Shown here: positions 49,590 to 60,595 of the stretch, one piece after another
Position numbering within the stretch: position 1 is the first letter of the stretch
Layout: the number at the start of each line of letters is the position of its first letter
Origin: an uncultured Alteromonadaceae bacterium
GTDB lineage: Bacteria; Pseudomonadota; Gammaproteobacteria; Enterobacterales; Alteromonadaceae
NCBI GenBank assembly: GCA_947501935.1
Contig: CANMXU010000019.1
Span: forward strand, 34,675-98,674
Direction: 5' to 3'
Length of the DNA: 64,000 nucleotides
Notes under the pieces: model-generated
Seen by the model: only the letters and a program-made list of their open reading frames with translations
The model's database searches: none
What the model was told of the DNA's origin: nothing
Made by a program: the position numbers and the translations under genes

Positions 49590-51044
49590 CTAAGGACGAT
49601 AAACTTTAACGTTACTGAAGCCGTTATCAATTAGATAAAGCGCCTGCAACTTACTCATTACGCCGCGATCACAATACAATAAGTATTCTTTGCTTTTATC
49701 TAAATCGCCAAATTGTGTACCTAGCTTATAAAATGGCATATGCAATACTTCAACGCCATCAAGCTCAAGTGGGCTGTCTTCTTCCTCTTCAGGGCTGCGA
49801 ATATCAACAACCACAGAATTTTCGCTAAACTGTGCAACTTCATCAACCGCATGAATTTCTTCTTCGGTTTCAGCGCCAATGTCACGAATATCAAAAATAC
49901 GCGTTTCGGCAATTACCTTATCTAAAACTGCAAAGTCGAAGTTAGCTTCTTCTGCTTCAACTTTAGATAATACCGCTTTAACTGTTGGCTTTTTCGAGAT
50001 AACACCACAGTATTCAGGAATGGTTTTAGCAAAGTCTTCAGTGCCTATTTTACGTGCAATATCAATAATATCTTGCTTATCGAAAGCAGCTAACGGGCGT
50101 AAAATTAAGGTTTCAGTTACGCGATCAATCACGTTTAAGTTGGTTAAGGTTTGGCTAGAAACCTGACCTAAACTTTCACCTGTAACCAGTGACTGAATAC
50201 CACGTTTTTCAGCAATTTGTGCCGCAGCACGCATCATCATGCGTTTAAGCACTACGCCCATTTGGCCGTTTTCTACATTTTCTAAAATTTCAGCAACTAC
50301 AGGTTCAAAGTCAACCGCAAAGAATTTAATGCGATGTGATGCGCCAAACTTATTCCATAAATAATAACTGACTTGCTTAACACCCACTTCGTGAGCAGAG
50401 CCGCCTAAGTTAAAGAAACAATAATGGGTACGTGCGCCTTTTTTAATCATCTGATAGCTAGCAACACCAGAGTCGAAACCGCCCGACATTAACGATAAAA
50501 CATCTTCTTGCGTAGCTATTGGGAAGCCGCCTAAGCCTTTATGGGTTTCGGTGACAATAAATAAGTCGTCGTGTTTAATTTCAAGGCGAATGGTAACGTC
50601 AGGTTTTTTTAATTTAACGCTAGCACTTTCAACATTTTGATTTAAACCGCCGCCAACATATTGCTCCACTTTAAGGGAGTTAAAATCGTGATTACCGGTA
50701 CGCTTAACTCGCACGCAAAAACTTTTGTTTTCAATAGTTTTTGCGTGAACTGCTAAGGTTTTTTCAAAAATGTCGTGCACATCAGTGAAGTCCATTTTTT
50801 GTACTTCAATAAACTGAGCAACGCCGGGAATGCATTTCAACGTTTCAATTAACGCTAAACGATTTTCTGGGCTGTCATTTTTGGTATTAACTTCAATGTT
50901 ATCCCAGTTGGCACGTGAGGTAAGTTGGTCATCAACACGACGCAATACATTTTTAATATTAGACTCTAATATTTTAGTAAAACGCTTACGCACGGGGCGG
51001 CTTTTAATCGCAATTTCAGCCTGCGGCTTAACAATGAACTTCAT
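49590..51044 (-). CDS. thiI: tRNA 4-thiouridine synthase / thiazole sulfurtransferase
   Basis: ThiI makes s4U8 in tRNA and feeds sulfur into thiamine synthesis. The 484-residue protein has NFLD/THUMP domains, the PP-loop [13 protein letters not shown], and a C-terminal rhodanese domain with the persulfide Cys in [15 protein letters not shown] (E. coli Cys456 equivalent). The full, long form is present. It lies close to pomBA and xseB-ispA-dxs, an order often seen in related bacteria. Confidence 0.97.
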   Translation of the reverse strand: MKFIVKPQAEIAIKSRPVRKRFTKILESNIKNVLRRVDDQLTSRANWDNIEVNTKNDSPENRLALIETLKCIPGVAQFIEVQKMDFTDVHDIFEKTLAVHAKTIENKSFCVRVKRTGNHDFNSLKVEQYVGGGLNQNVESASVKLKKPDVTIRLEIKHDDLFIVTETHKGLGGFPIATQEDVLSLMSGGFDSGVASYQMIKKGARTHYCFFNLGGSAHEVGVKQVSYYLWNKFGASHRIKFFAVDFEPVVAEILENVENGQMGVVLKRMMMRAAAQIAEKRGIQSLVTGESLGQVSSQTLTNLNVIDRVTETLILRPLAAFDKQDIIDIARKIGTEDFAKTIPEYCGVISKKPTVKAVLSKVEAEEANFDFAVLDKVIAETRIFDIRDIGAETEEEIHAVDEVAQFSENSVVVDIRSPEEEEDSPLELDGVEVLHMPFYKLGTQFGDLDKSKEYLLYCDRGVMSKLQALYLIDNGFSNVKVYRP

Positions 51045-51200
51045 TTAAATAACACCAAGAATTAAAGTGGCGCGCATTATACCTAATTGCTAAGGCAACG
51101 TCAGTAACAAAGATGATTATTAATACGGCAAAGAGAACTGCCAATAACTCAGTAAATGTAAACTAAGTTATTGGCAGAAATAGACGGGTTTATTCTGCTT

Positions 51201-52145
51201 TTATTCTTTATTAATGGAAATGGGAGCAGATTGTTTCGCTTTACCTTGATTGATGGATATTTCCACACGGCGATTACGGCGGCGATTCAAAGCATTGCTA
51301 TTTGGAACAAGTGGATTAGTATCAGCATGACCAACCACTAATAAACGGCTTTGGTCGAACTCGGGCACTTTAATTAACTCGTGTGCAATAGCAACCGCAC
51401 GTTTACTGGATAAGTCCCAGTTTGAGGTAAATAGCTCTGAACTAATACCACGGTTATCGGTATTACCTGAAACCATAATCTCACCCGGCACGGTATTTAA
51501 TAGCTCGCCAATATCACGAATAATAGGTTTAAACTGCGGCTGTAAAAAGGCAGAGCCTGATGGGAACGAGCCATTTTCACGAATGCGGATCACCACTTGT
51601 TGGCCAAGTGATTCCAATTCAATCGCGCCATCTTGAATTTGTTGTTCTAATTGTTTAGCAATTTTCTTCACCAGCTCATTTACTTGTTCTTGCTGGGCTT
51701 GCTCTAATTCGTCTTTAGCTTTTTGCGCCGCTTGTGCAGATTTTTGATCGGCAGTACTTTGTGACTGACCACCACGCTCAGTGCCGCGCTGTTCTTGTCG
51801 GCCCCCCGCTGAGGTTTCATCACCCGCTTGAAATTCTAGCATTTGCTGAGTCATTTCAATGGTTTGTTGTTGAATAACTTCAATAGGTGTAGGTTCTGGC
51901 TTACCGGGACGGAATTCTTGCGCGATAATACTGGTGCCTTTAGGAATATCTTTTACTTCAATTTTGTTTTGCACACCAAAGGCAAATTTCATTGAACCAG
52001 CAATTTGCTTGAACTTCAGTACATCCATTTCAGAAAAAGATAATAGCAGTACGAAGAAACACATCAGCAGTGACATTAAATCAGCGAAGGTGCCCATCCA
52101 CGGCGGTAGCCCTGGTGGTGGACATTTACACTCTTGTTCAGCCAT
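51201..52145 (-). CDS. pomB: Flagellar motor stator protein PomB
   Basis: The PomB half of the Na+-driven stator. Asp22 in GTFADLMSLL is the ion-binding residue of the single membrane helix, and the following FFVLLLSFSEMD is typical of PomB. A plug/linker (Gln/Glu-rich) and an OmpA-like peptidoglycan-binding domain (VSGNTDNRGI, VVGHADTNPLV and NRRRNRRVEISI) follow. The length of 314 residues is normal. It follows pomA by 9 bp on the same strand. Confidence 0.96.
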   Translation of the reverse strand: MAEQECKCPPPGLPPWMGTFADLMSLLMCFFVLLLSFSEMDVLKFKQIAGSMKFAFGVQNKIEVKDIPKGTSIIAQEFRPGKPEPTPIEVIQQQTIEMTQQMLEFQAGDETSAGGRQEQRGTERGGQSQSTADQKSAQAAQKAKDELEQAQQEQVNELVKKIAKQLEQQIQDGAIELESLGQQVVIRIRENGSFPSGSAFLQPQFKPIIRDIGELLNTVPGEIMVSGNTDNRGISSELFTSNWDLSSKRAVAIAHELIKVPEFDQSRLLVVGHADTNPLVPNSNALNRRRNRRVEISINQGKAKQSAPISINKE

Positions 52146-52154
52146 AGTTGCTAC

Positions 52155-52919
52155 CTACTCTTCCATGGTATTAAGGGCACGTTTACTTTCAGGCAAGTAG
52201 TTTTTCAATAAGCCTTCGATAACCCTTGGGTTTTGACCGTCTTGAATACCTAAGACCGCATCAAGAATTAATTCTTGATTGAGTTTTTCTTCTTCCATTC
52301 TAAGTTTTAGTTTTGCCGCAATTGGAATAGCTATTACGTTAGCTAAAAAGGCGCCGTAAAGGGTTGTTAATAATGCCACCGCCATTGCCGGACCAATCGC
52401 TTTTGGGTCATCCATGTTTGATAACATCGCAACCAAACCAATTAGTGTACCTATCATACCCATTGCTGGCGCAATATCAGCCAAGGTCATAAACATGCCA
52501 GCGCCTTTTTCATGGCGCTCAGACGTTAAGGCAATATCTTTTTGTAAAGTGCCACGCACTACATCAGCGTCGTGACCATCAACGAGCATATCAACACCTT
52601 TTTGCATAAAGGCATTGCTAATTTCGGCTTCTTCGAGGGCTAAAAAACCACCTTTACGTGCAGCATCAGCCATTTCCACTGACTTTTCAATTAACTCGTC
52701 TGGTTGTTCAATTTTAAATAAAAACGCTTTGACGGCAATTTTACCAATACCAAAAAACTGCCCCATATTGTAATTGGCTAAAACAATAAATAATGAGCCA
52801 CAAAATACGATAAGGATAGATTGAGTATCAACAAACATGCTGATGTCGCCACCAAGTATCATCGCCATTACAATAAAACCAATGGCGCCAAGTATTCCAA
52901 GTAGCGTTGCTAAATCCAC
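52155..52919 (-). CDS. pomA: Flagellar motor stator protein PomA
   Basis: PomA, 254 residues, has the four-helix MotA/PomA layout: helix 1 ATLLGILGAIGFIVMAMI and the conserved APAMGMIGTLIGLVAML and LLTTLYGAFLANVIAIPIA helices 3-4 that line the Na+ path. A perfect AGGAGG ribosome-binding site lies just upstream (on the + strand 52924-52929). The Na+ type of the pair is inferred from similarity to Vibrio PomAB. Confidence 0.96.
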   Translation of the reverse strand: MDLATLLGILGAIGFIVMAMILGGDISMFVDTQSILIVFCGSLFIVLANYNMGQFFGIGKIAVKAFLFKIEQPDELIEKSVEMADAARKGGFLALEEAEISNAFMQKGVDMLVDGHDADVVRGTLQKDIALTSERHEKGAGMFMTLADIAPAMGMIGTLIGLVAMLSNMDDPKAIGPAMAVALLTTLYGAFLANVIAIPIAAKLKLRMEEEKLNQELILDAVLGIQDGQNPRVIEGLLKNYLPESKRALNTMEE

Positions 52920-53275
52920 AAAAGCCTCCTAATCACATGCTTACAGATAATTCTTATTTTTTGATAATACATCAACGATCAACGATACGCGACTAGTAAT
53001 CGCGATCTGAAATTTGTTTCTCAACTCCTATATTATCGTCCTTTGCGTCAATAACTTAACTTCTTTTATTGAAGAATTTTTTATTACCTGCACAAATATG
53101 TAAAACAAATGTAGCCTTGATGAAAAACACATCACCAAATAAACCCGCTTTATTTGCCAAAAAACGCCAATAGTTGACCACACTAATTGACCCAAGCGCC
53201 AAGCTAGGGTAACTTTGCGCCTAGAAAAATACTTGCTCACAATACGCTAATCACGATTAGAAATGGTTATTAAAT
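52920..53275. other. Divergent intergenic region pomA / xseB
   Basis: These 356 bp hold the pomA ribosome-binding site and a small CGCGA/TCGCG dyad (52988-53004). No flagellar sigma-28 or sigma-54 promoter was found, and no gene. Confidence 0.5.
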
Positions 53276-53527
53276 ATGTCTAGAAAAAAAATAGAGAATT
53301 TAAACTTCGAAGAATCACTTTCGGAATTAGAAACCATAGTGCAACGACTTGAGCAAGGCGAATTAAACTTGGAAGAGTCAATGACCTTATTCGAACGCGG
53401 TTTAAACCTCAGTCAAAACAGCCAAGTTAAGCTACAAGCTGCTGAACAAAAAGTGCAAGTTTTGCTTAATAACAATGGTAACGATGAGTTAGAAAATTTT
53501 GACCTGAGTGAGAATATCGATTCGTGA
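53276..53527 (+). CDS. xseB: Exodeoxyribonuclease VII small subunit
   Basis: An 83-residue XseB: NFEESLSELETIVQRLEQGEL and LEESMTLFERGLNLS are the family core, a helical hairpin binding XseA. The acidic tail is variable. Its stop overlaps the ispA GTG start by 4 bp (GTGA), the common xseB-ispA-dxs operon. Confidence 0.96.
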   Translation: MSRKKIENLNFEESLSELETIVQRLEQGELNLEESMTLFERGLNLSQNSQVKLQAAEQKVQVLLNNNGNDELENFDLSENIDS

Positions 53528-54414
53528 GTACTCTAGCACTGCTTCCTCAATATCAAACTCGCATTAATAACTTTCTTGAACAAAAGTTAGACGCTTTAGC
53601 TGTAAACGACGAAAAATTACTCGCGGCCATGCGTTACGGTTTATTAATTGGCGGTAAACGTATGCGCCCTTATCTTGCTTATATGGTTGGTGAAACCTTA
53701 AATACCAGCGCTGCAGATATTGACGGTATTGCCGCAGCACTTGAGTGCATTCATGCTTATTCATTATTGCATGACGATTTACCAGCAATGGACGACGACG
53801 ACTTACGCCGTGGTCAACCAACTTGTCATAAAGCTTTTGACGAAGCGACTGCTATTTTAGCCGGCGACAGTTTACAAACCTTAGCATTTGATATTTTGGC
53901 AAATCATAGCTTTTCCGATAAAGTGCTGAGCAAACGTATTGAATTAATTCGTCATTTAGTTAATGCCTCTGGTTATCAGGGCATGTGTGGTGGCCAAGCA
54001 TTAGACTTAGCAGCAACGGATAAAAGCATTTCGTTAGCACAATTAGAAAAGCTACATTCGTTAAAAACTGGCGCGTTATTAAGTGCCTCAGTATTAATGG
54101 CCGCAGAATGCGCTGTTAATATTACTGAGCACGATAAAAAATCCTTGGCGCATTATGCCAACTTAATGGGCTTAGCGTACCAAGTGCAAGATGATATTAT
54201 TGATATTACCTCTACTGAGGAAGAACTAGGGAAACCAGCAGGTTCCGACCTTGCGGCGAACAAAAGTACCTACCCTGCACTCCTTGGTTTACAGGGCGCA
54301 CAACAAAAAGCGGACGACTTATATCAACAAGCACTTCAAGCTTTGGCTACTTTACCCTACAATACTGATAATTTAGCAGACTTTGCGACCTTTATCGTAA
54401 AACGACGCAGCTAG
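53524..54414 (+). CDS. ispA: Farnesyl diphosphate synthase
   Basis: Makes C15 farnesyl diphosphate from IPP and DMAPP/GPP. The first Asp-rich motif (from Asp84, DDLPAMDDDD) and second (QVQDDIID) bind Mg2+-diphosphate; GGKRMRPYL near the N-terminus and KSTYPALLG are also conserved. GTG 53524 overlaps the xseB stop. The length of 296 residues is standard. Confidence 0.97.
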   Translation: MSTLALLPQYQTRINNFLEQKLDALAVNDEKLLAAMRYGLLIGGKRMRPYLAYMVGETLNTSAADIDGIAAALECIHAYSLLHDDLPAMDDDDLRRGQPTCHKAFDEATAILAGDSLQTLAFDILANHSFSDKVLSKRIELIRHLVNASGYQGMCGGQALDLAATDKSISLAQLEKLHSLKTGALLSASVLMAAECAVNITEHDKKSLAHYANLMGLAYQVQDDIIDITSTEEELGKPAGSDLAANKSTYPALLGLQGAQQKADDLYQQALQALATLPYNTDNLADFATFIVKRRS

Positions 54415-54484
54415 TTTTTTGTTTCAATATTGATTAAGTAGCTATTTCCAGCATTTATTTTTACCCGATTATATTTAGAGCACT

Positions 54485-56347
54485 ATGACCATAAATTTAA
54501 CTGACTTCCCATTACTGAGTAAAATTGATACTCCCAATGATTTACGATTGTTGGATCAAACTCAATTAAGCCAAGTCAGCAATGAACTACGAAGCTATTT
54601 ACTTAATTCTGTTAGTAAAAGTAGTGGTCATTTTGCCTCAGGCTTAGGCACTATCGAACTTACGGTAGCGCTGCACTATGTTTACCACACACCATTTGAT
54701 CAACTAATTTGGGATGTTGGTCATCAAGCTTATCCGCATAAAATTTTAACTGGTCGTCGTGACCAATTATCAACCATCAGACAAAAAGATGGTTTACACC
54801 CTTTTCCTTGGCGTGAAGAAAGTGAATACGACGTACTTAGTGTTGGCCATTCAAGCACCTCTATTTCAGCGGCATTAGGTTTAGCCGTTGCCGCCGAAAA
54901 AGAAGCGAATAATCGCAAAGTGGTTGCCGTAATTGGTGATGGCGCGATGACCGCAGGCATGGCCTTTGAAGCACTAAACCATGGCGGTGATATTAATAAA
55001 GACATGTTGATCATTTTAAATGATAACGAAATGTCGATTTCTGAAAATGTTGGCGCACTAAATAATCACTTCGCTAAAATGTTATCAGGAAGTTTATATA
55101 CTGGCCTGCGCGAAGGCAGTAAACGTATTCTTAAGAATATTCCGCCGATTAAAGAATTAGCCAGTAAAGCTGAAGAACATATTAAAGGCATGGTTGTGCC
55201 TAGCACCTTTTTTGAAGAGCTTGGTTTTAACTATATTGGCCCAATTGACGGCCACGACGTTAATGGCTTAGTTGATACCATTCGCAATATGCGCAACCTA
55301 AAAGGCCCGCAATTACTTCACATTGCCACCAAAAAAGGTAAAGGCTACCATGCAGCTGAGCAAGACCCGATAAAATATCATGCTGTACCTAAGTTCAACC
55401 CAGCAGATGCTAATTTACCGGCGAGCAAGCCCAGCCTACCAACCTATTCAAAAATATTTGGTGACTGGCTGTGTAAAACCGCAGAGCTAGACGATAAATT
55501 AGTCGCAATAACGCCAGCAATGCGTGAAGGCTCTGGCATGGTTGAATTTAGCCAACGTTTCCCTGATAAATATTACGACGTTGCCATTGCCGAGCAACAC
55601 GCAGTAACCTTTGCCGCCGGCCTTGCTATTGGCGGACAAAATGCCATTGTCGCGATTTATTCAAGCTTTTTACAACGTGGTTACGACCAATTAATTCACG
55701 ATATTGCTATTCAAAACTTACCGGTGTTATTTGCTATTGACCGCGCTGGAATTGTGGGTGCTGACGGACCAACGCATCAAGGTGCTTTTGATTTAAGCTT
55801 TTTACGCTGTATTCCAAATATGGTGATAATGACCCCATCAGATGAACGTGAATGCCAGTTGATGTTAACGACAGGTCATAAATTAAATAAGCCTGCTGCG
55901 GTACGTTACCCGCGTGGTACTGGCAACGGTAGCGAATTACCTCACATTGATGAAACCATTGAAATAGGTAAAGGCATAGTTAAGCAACAAGGTGAAAATA
56001 TTGCCCTGTTAAGTTTTGGTACTATGTTAGCTGAAGCAGAAAAAGCAGCGACTGAACTTAACGCAACCTTAGTTGATATGCGGTTTGTTAAACCGCTTGA
56101 TGAAAGCTTAATTAAAGCGTTGAGTAATTCTCACACTACTTTCGTTACCCTTGAAGATAACGTTATTTCTGGCGGTGCTGGCTCTGGTGTGAATGAATTT
56201 ATTTTAAGCCAAGGCTTAGGCGTTAAAGTACTTAATATCGGTTTACCTGATCAGTTTATTAAACACGGTACTCAAGCAGAAATTCATCAAGAACTGGGGT
56301 TAGATAGCCAAGGTATAATTGAGAAAATTACAGCTTTTACCAAATAA
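54485..56347 (+). CDS. dxs: 1-deoxy-D-xylulose-5-phosphate synthase
   Basis: The thiamine-dependent first step of the MEP isoprenoid pathway. The TPP motif [15 protein letters not shown] and [12 protein letters not shown] (with the catalytic Glu) are present, as is [15 protein letters not shown]. The length of 620 residues is normal. It ends the xseB-ispA-dxs operon with a 70-bp gap after ispA. Confidence 0.98.
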   Translation: MTINLTDFPLLSKIDTPNDLRLLDQTQLSQVSNELRSYLLNSVSKSSGHFASGLGTIELTVALHYVYHTPFDQLIWDVGHQAYPHKILTGRRDQLSTIRQKDGLHPFPWREESEYDVLSVGHSSTSISAALGLAVAAEKEANNRKVVAVIGDGAMTAGMAFEALNHGGDINKDMLIILNDNEMSISENVGALNNHFAKMLSGSLYTGLREGSKRILKNIPPIKELASKAEEHIKGMVVPSTFFEELGFNYIGPIDGHDVNGLVDTIRNMRNLKGPQLLHIATKKGKGYHAAEQDPIKYHAVPKFNPADANLPASKPSLPTYSKIFGDWLCKTAELDDKLVAITPAMREGSGMVEFSQRFPDKYYDVAIAEQHAVTFAAGLAIGGQNAIVAIYSSFLQRGYDQLIHDIAIQNLPVLFAIDRAGIVGADGPTHQGAFDLSFLRCIPNMVIMTPSDERECQLMLTTGHKLNKPAAVRYPRGTGNGSELPHIDETIEIGKGIVKQQGENIALLSFGTMLAEAEKAATELNATLVDMRFVKPLDESLIKALSNSHTTFVTLEDNVISGGAGSGVNEFILSQGLGVKVLNIGLPDQFIKHGTQAEIHQELGLDSQGIIEKITAFTK

Positions 56348-56370
56348 AGCGCCTCGAGTAATTTTCAGCC

Positions 56371-56399
56371 AAAAAAAATGGCCGACATTGCTGTCGGCC
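56371..56399 (-). terminator. Terminator of the first metalloprotease gene
   Basis: GGCCGACA, loop, TGTCGGCC. On the - strand it is followed by eight T (the A-run 56371-56378). For dxs on the + strand the downstream T-tract is poor. Confidence 0.7.
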
Positions 56400-56505
56400 G
56401 TTACGTTTATCTTCTCGCTGTTGCGAATATTTTACTCGAACCCTACCTATTTAACCGGTTACAGCAATCAGTTGCGGTCAAAAAGTGATTCAAATAAGCA
56501 AGCCA

Positions 56506-59500
56506 TTATTGCGCGGTTAATATGGTCCAACGTTGGTTACTATTGCCATGATAACCATAAACATGCACTTTGCTGCGCGATGGAGAATAATCCATGGTGG
56601 AGTTATTACTTTGCTGCAGTCTTATCGTTCTGGTATCACTGTCATAATTCCATTGCTGTTTCGTGTTATCACTACAAAGGGCAAGTGTAATACTTGAAGT
56701 ATTGCCGCTACCACTGGCTTGAACACAATAGCCAAGGTCAACATCAAGGTGTAAACGCCCGTCTAAAGTCCAAGTCCACGAAGTTGCTGATTTGTCACTA
56801 CAATCAGACAATAGGATTGATTGCCCTGCTAAGTCAGCATCAGGCGAAATACTCAAACATTGGCTATTGTAGTCAGTTACTAACTGCATGTTTTGGTATT
56901 CAATAGTTACAGGGTCTAAGGTAAATTCTGTATCTGCATTATCACCTGTGCCATCGCCATCAGCGTCACTCTGCTCGTCTGGGTTATTTGGAAAAGCATC
57001 TTCACTGTCAATTACGCCATCACCGTCGCTGTCAATAATCGCAATCGCGGTTTTGTCTAAACCAAGACAGTAATTATTGCCACTGGCTTGATAAAAGTTA
57101 GTCGCTACCGCTGGGTAATTTAACGCAGCAACTTGATCCGCTGCTGCCGTGCTAAAACTTAGACCCCACATAGTGAAAAAGTCACGATAATCCCGCTCTG
57201 TTACGCTAGATATTGCAATAAGTAACCAATCATTATTACTTAAAGCACGGGCATCTGTGCGGCTGTAATTACCAAAACCTAGGCTATCTCGCTTCGCCAA
57301 CCAGTTGCTTTCATTATCATCAGCGCGGCCAAATTCTCGATATAAAACATGCAGACGCGCATACATATTCCAGCCGTCGGCAAGTGCGCCTTCTGCTTGT
57401 GCAGCCATCATCATTTGTACATAAATAGCTACGCCTTCATCCCAAGATTTAAGATCGCTATTTTCCATATAAGTGAAAGGATCCGCTTGGCTAATACTTT
57501 CTTTTAAATAACCAAACATACGATCAAAGGGCAGGCTTTGACACGAACTGCCAGTATCATTAATTTTTGCATACTGTGTTTTTGAATAATATGAATAAGG
57601 ATTAGTTACCGCATGACTTTCCCAGCCATAAAAACGGAATTTGCCATTTTCTAAGCCATGCCCTAATTCATGAATATCGCCATGACCAATAGGGTTAAAC
57701 TGCCAACTGGCATCATACGGGTTACCTGAACAGCCTGAGCCACAAGTAGGTTGGTCGGCGTTCATATGCTTAACTAAATCAAGGTTGTTGATTGTCCAGC
57801 CACGTTCGCCAGCAAAGTCATGAATTTCATCTACAACATCAATTCCAGGGCCTTGAAAGCCGGCTAAAACATGCGGATAGTTGTGCATATATTGCTCGGT
57901 TCCCGCAGCTAAAGTAACGGCGTCAACCCAAGTACTGCCTGACAGTGAACTGCGCATTTTGCTTAAACGTGAGTGTATTTCAAACTGTGGAGTAACAACT
58001 TCGGCCCAGTCATAATCGCCAGCATCTAAGCTTTGGGCAAAGCTTTCATTGTCTGCACTACTCGCCCAATGTGGGTGTAAGCCAATATTGGTAAAGCTCA
58101 ATTCAACCGGTAAGTCGTTACTACTAAAATTAATTTGCACCGGCCCACCATAAGGCGAGGTTAAACGAATAGTTTCGCCAGCCTTAATTGGTACTGAAGC
58201 TGACCACAAATATTTAGGGCGAACGTATTTATTATTTTCAAATTGTTTGGTTGAGCTAGAACGTAGTGAATTAATAAATATTGAAACATTTAAATCACTA
58301 TGATCATTTCGGGTAACAGTAAAGGTTTGTCCCGGAAGTGCATAAACACCCGCTGAGCGGAAGTTCTTTTTACTGATCAGGCTCACGGTTTTATTGCTTG
58401 GGTTAATATGAGTAAAATCTGTACGGCTAAAATTACCTAAATCAGATTGTACTGGATTATGATCACGATGGTTATAGACGGTATGGTCGGCATACCAAGC
58501 TTGTAAAAATGATAATTGATCGGTAGTGCTTACATCCATAGGATAAGTGATTGATTGACGATAAACATCACCAAGTAATACTAACATTTTCTCTAATGAA
58601 TATTTTGGGCTGGCAAAAAGATCCACAGCATTATTGTCATATTTTTTTATGGTCGAACGTAGCGCGTTTGTTGCGTTATAAAATTCACTGCTGTAAGCCG
58701 CTTCACAACTGCTAGCACAAGTGCTTAAGTCAAACGGAAAACTACCTGCTTTAAAGTTGTTAATTAAGGTGCGCGTTTGTTCAAGATTCCAACCTCTGGC
58801 AAACATTTCTTGGTAGTTATTCCAAGTAGCAGTATCTTGACTGTAATAATTACCGGCATTACCCGGTGTTTGCATAGAAAAATTCATCCCTGCTAACACA
58901 GTATTAGTCAAAGACGAAGTATTCCAACTATGGTTATGCACATAAATACGCGCCGCACCTTGAGCTTGTGCATTAGCTAACGCCGTGGCAACAACATCAC
59001 TGTCGGTACTGGTATTTGAAGCAGTGATCACTAAATCTGCATTTGCACCAAGACAAGTATTAAGGGTTAGTGCTTCGTCGCATTGGGTAACAACCCAGTT
59101 TGGGTAATGTGTGTTAAGCCAAGCAGTAGTACGGCTATAAGTTGTGCTGTCCATCAAAGCTAAGCGAATATCAGCAGCGTTGGCAAGAGCAACATCGTCA
59201 CGTTTTAATAACCACGCAAGCAGTTTTTTAAAATGATTTTCGTAACTAAGGTAGCTGCCCTCATAAAAGTTTCTGACGATATTAGTGCCAAAAGCCGCAT
59301 TGCGTTGGCCATCTATTTCACTTGCTGTTGCAAGTCTTAAGCCCTTATTACCTCTTACTAACGCATACATGCCTTCACGCTGACTGATACTAACAAATTG
59401 CGAGTTTCTATGCGGGCTATAGCTGATTGAGTCTTCACCATATATTTGCGCCAAAAAGTTATTTTCGTCAGTTTCATAGTGGCCAATTAAAGCTAAAATT

Positions 59501-60180
59501 TCATCGAGTAATGCCGTTTCATCTTCTGGTAATAATGTCGAATCGCCCGCGGCAATAGCAAGAGCGATCAACTCGCTCTCGGTTGGCTCTATTTCTTCTG
59601 GCGTAACAGGTTCTTCTTCTGGCGTAACTGGTTCTTCTTCTGGCGTAGCTGGCTCTTCTTCTGGCGTAGCAGGTTCTTCTTCTGGCGTAACTGGTTCTTC
59701 TTCTGGCGAAGCTGGTTCTTCTTCTGGCGAAGCTGGCTCTTCTTCTGGCGAAGCAGGTTCTTCTTCTGGCGAAGCTGGTTCTTCTTCTGGCGAAGCTGGT
59801 TCTTCTTCTGGCGTAGCAGGTTCTTCTTCTGGCGTAACTGGTTCTTCTTCTGGCGAAGTTGGTTCTTCTTCTGGCGTAGCTGGTTCTTCTTCTGGCGTTG
59901 CTGGTTCTTCGACTGGAATTGAAGGACCTTCTATAGGAGCCGATGGCTCTTCTTCAGGTGTAGCAGGTTCTTCTTCAGGAGCGGTAGACTCTTCATCAGA
60001 GCTACCTTGTGAGCCACTTTCTGAGCCACTTTCTGAGCCGTTATCAGGATCTTGGCTATTATCGATAACTGGCGGGTTATTACTATTTTCATCGCTCCCT
60101 TCTCCGCCACCGCCACAGCTGGCTAAAGCAAAAAAAGAGCCTAAAACTAAAACACGTACGAACAATAGGTTATACATCAT
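56506..60180 (-). CDS. ImpA-family metalloprotease lipoprotein, paralogue 1
   Basis: A 1224-residue surface or secreted zinc protease, similar to P. aeruginosa ImpA (a protease of mucin-like glycoproteins). Order: lipoprotein signal (lipobox ALASC, Cys22), an acidic low-complexity linker of PEEEP-type heptads, an ImpA N-terminal region, a gluzincin/M60-like catalytic domain with HELGH (His837, Glu838, His841) and a Glu at 854 in WESH as likely third ligand, a thrombospondin type 3 Ca-binding stretch (about 1049-1086), and a ricin-type lectin domain (about 1098-1224) with QW/RW motifs. The lectin suggests binding to glycans. Tandem with a close paralogue upstream on the same strand. Confidence 0.88.
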   Translation of the reverse strand: MMYNLLFVRVLVLGSFFALASCGGGGEGSDENSNNPPVIDNSQDPDNGSESGSESGSQGSSDEESTAPEEEPATPEEEPSAPIEGPSIPVEEPATPEEEPATPEEEPTSPEEEPVTPEEEPATPEEEPASPEEEPASPEEEPASPEEEPASPEEEPASPEEEPVTPEEEPATPEEEPATPEEEPVTPEEEPVTPEEIEPTESELIALAIAAGDSTLLPEDETALLDEILALIGHYETDENNFLAQIYGEDSISYSPHRNSQFVSISQREGMYALVRGNKGLRLATASEIDGQRNAAFGTNIVRNFYEGSYLSYENHFKKLLAWLLKRDDVALANAADIRLALMDSTTYSRTTAWLNTHYPNWVVTQCDEALTLNTCLGANADLVITASNTSTDSDVVATALANAQAQGAARIYVHNHSWNTSSLTNTVLAGMNFSMQTPGNAGNYYSQDTATWNNYQEMFARGWNLEQTRTLINNFKAGSFPFDLSTCASSCEAAYSSEFYNATNALRSTIKKYDNNAVDLFASPKYSLEKMLVLLGDVYRQSITYPMDVSTTDQLSFLQAWYADHTVYNHRDHNPVQSDLGNFSRTDFTHINPSNKTVSLISKKNFRSAGVYALPGQTFTVTRNDHSDLNVSIFINSLRSSSTKQFENNKYVRPKYLWSASVPIKAGETIRLTSPYGGPVQINFSSNDLPVELSFTNIGLHPHWASSADNESFAQSLDAGDYDWAEVVTPQFEIHSRLSKMRSSLSGSTWVDAVTLAAGTEQYMHNYPHVLAGFQGPGIDVVDEIHDFAGERGWTINNLDLVKHMNADQPTCGSGCSGNPYDASWQFNPIGHGDIHELGHGLENGKFRFYGWESHAVTNPYSYYSKTQYAKINDTGSSCQSLPFDRMFGYLKESISQADPFTYMENSDLKSWDEGVAIYVQMMMAAQAEGALADGWNMYARLHVLYREFGRADDNESNWLAKRDSLGFGNYSRTDARALSNNDWLLIAISSVTERDYRDFFTMWGLSFSTAAADQVAALNYPAVATNFYQASGNNYCLGLDKTAIAIIDSDGDGVIDSEDAFPNNPDEQSDADGDGTGDNADTEFTLDPVTIEYQNMQLVTDYNSQCLSISPDADLAGQSILLSDCSDKSATSWTWTLDGRLHLDVDLGYCVQASGSGNTSSITLALCSDNTKQQWNYDSDTRTIRLQQSNNSTMDYSPSRSKVHVYGYHGNSNQRWTILTAQ
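59590..59912 (-). repeat. In-frame 21-bp tandem repeats (PEEEP heptads)
   Basis: About 14 heptads of the form (A/V/T)(T/S)PEEEP are encoded in tandem, five consecutive ones being ASPEEEP. The copies are almost identical at the DNA level (TTCTTCTTCTGGCG core). The linker length may vary between strains without loss of frame. Confidence 0.9.
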
Positions 60181-60595
60181 AAAAAACCCTTTGATTATAA
60201 AATAAAACAGCTGTAATTCATTCAGTTCTTGTCAATAAATCAATAAACAAGGTTTGAGTTAGCTAAAAAAATAAAGATAAAATCATGAAAATTCGTATTA
60301 ATTAACAGCAAACCAAACAGAACAAATGTACAATTTATGAGCAAATTGTACATTTTAGTTACACTTCGCACAAGCCAAAAATAAGTAATATAAATCCGAC
60401 AACTCGTGGTAATGAGTTAAATAGCTGGTGTCATTAGAAAAAATATCCAATGAACTAAACAAATAAAAGGGTATGAATGAAATGAATAACGGCACAGTTT
60501 AACTGTTGTTACTAATTAAATGTGCCGTTATGATTATTGAAAAAGGCAACGAACATAAGCAGCGTTACCTATTGGTGGCTTAATTATTACGATAT
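60181..60595. other. Intergenic region between the metalloprotease paralogues
   Basis: These 415 bp hold a 10-bp inverted repeat TAACGGCACA/TGTGCCGTTA (60487-60496, 60521-60530), which may close transcription of paralogue 2, and AT-rich sequence with the promoter region of paralogue 1. No ORF of note. Confidence 0.5.

Noticed and set aside
59590..59912. 21-bp repeats as a CRISPR-like array
   Set aside because: They are contiguous, in frame and without spacers; they encode a protein linker.
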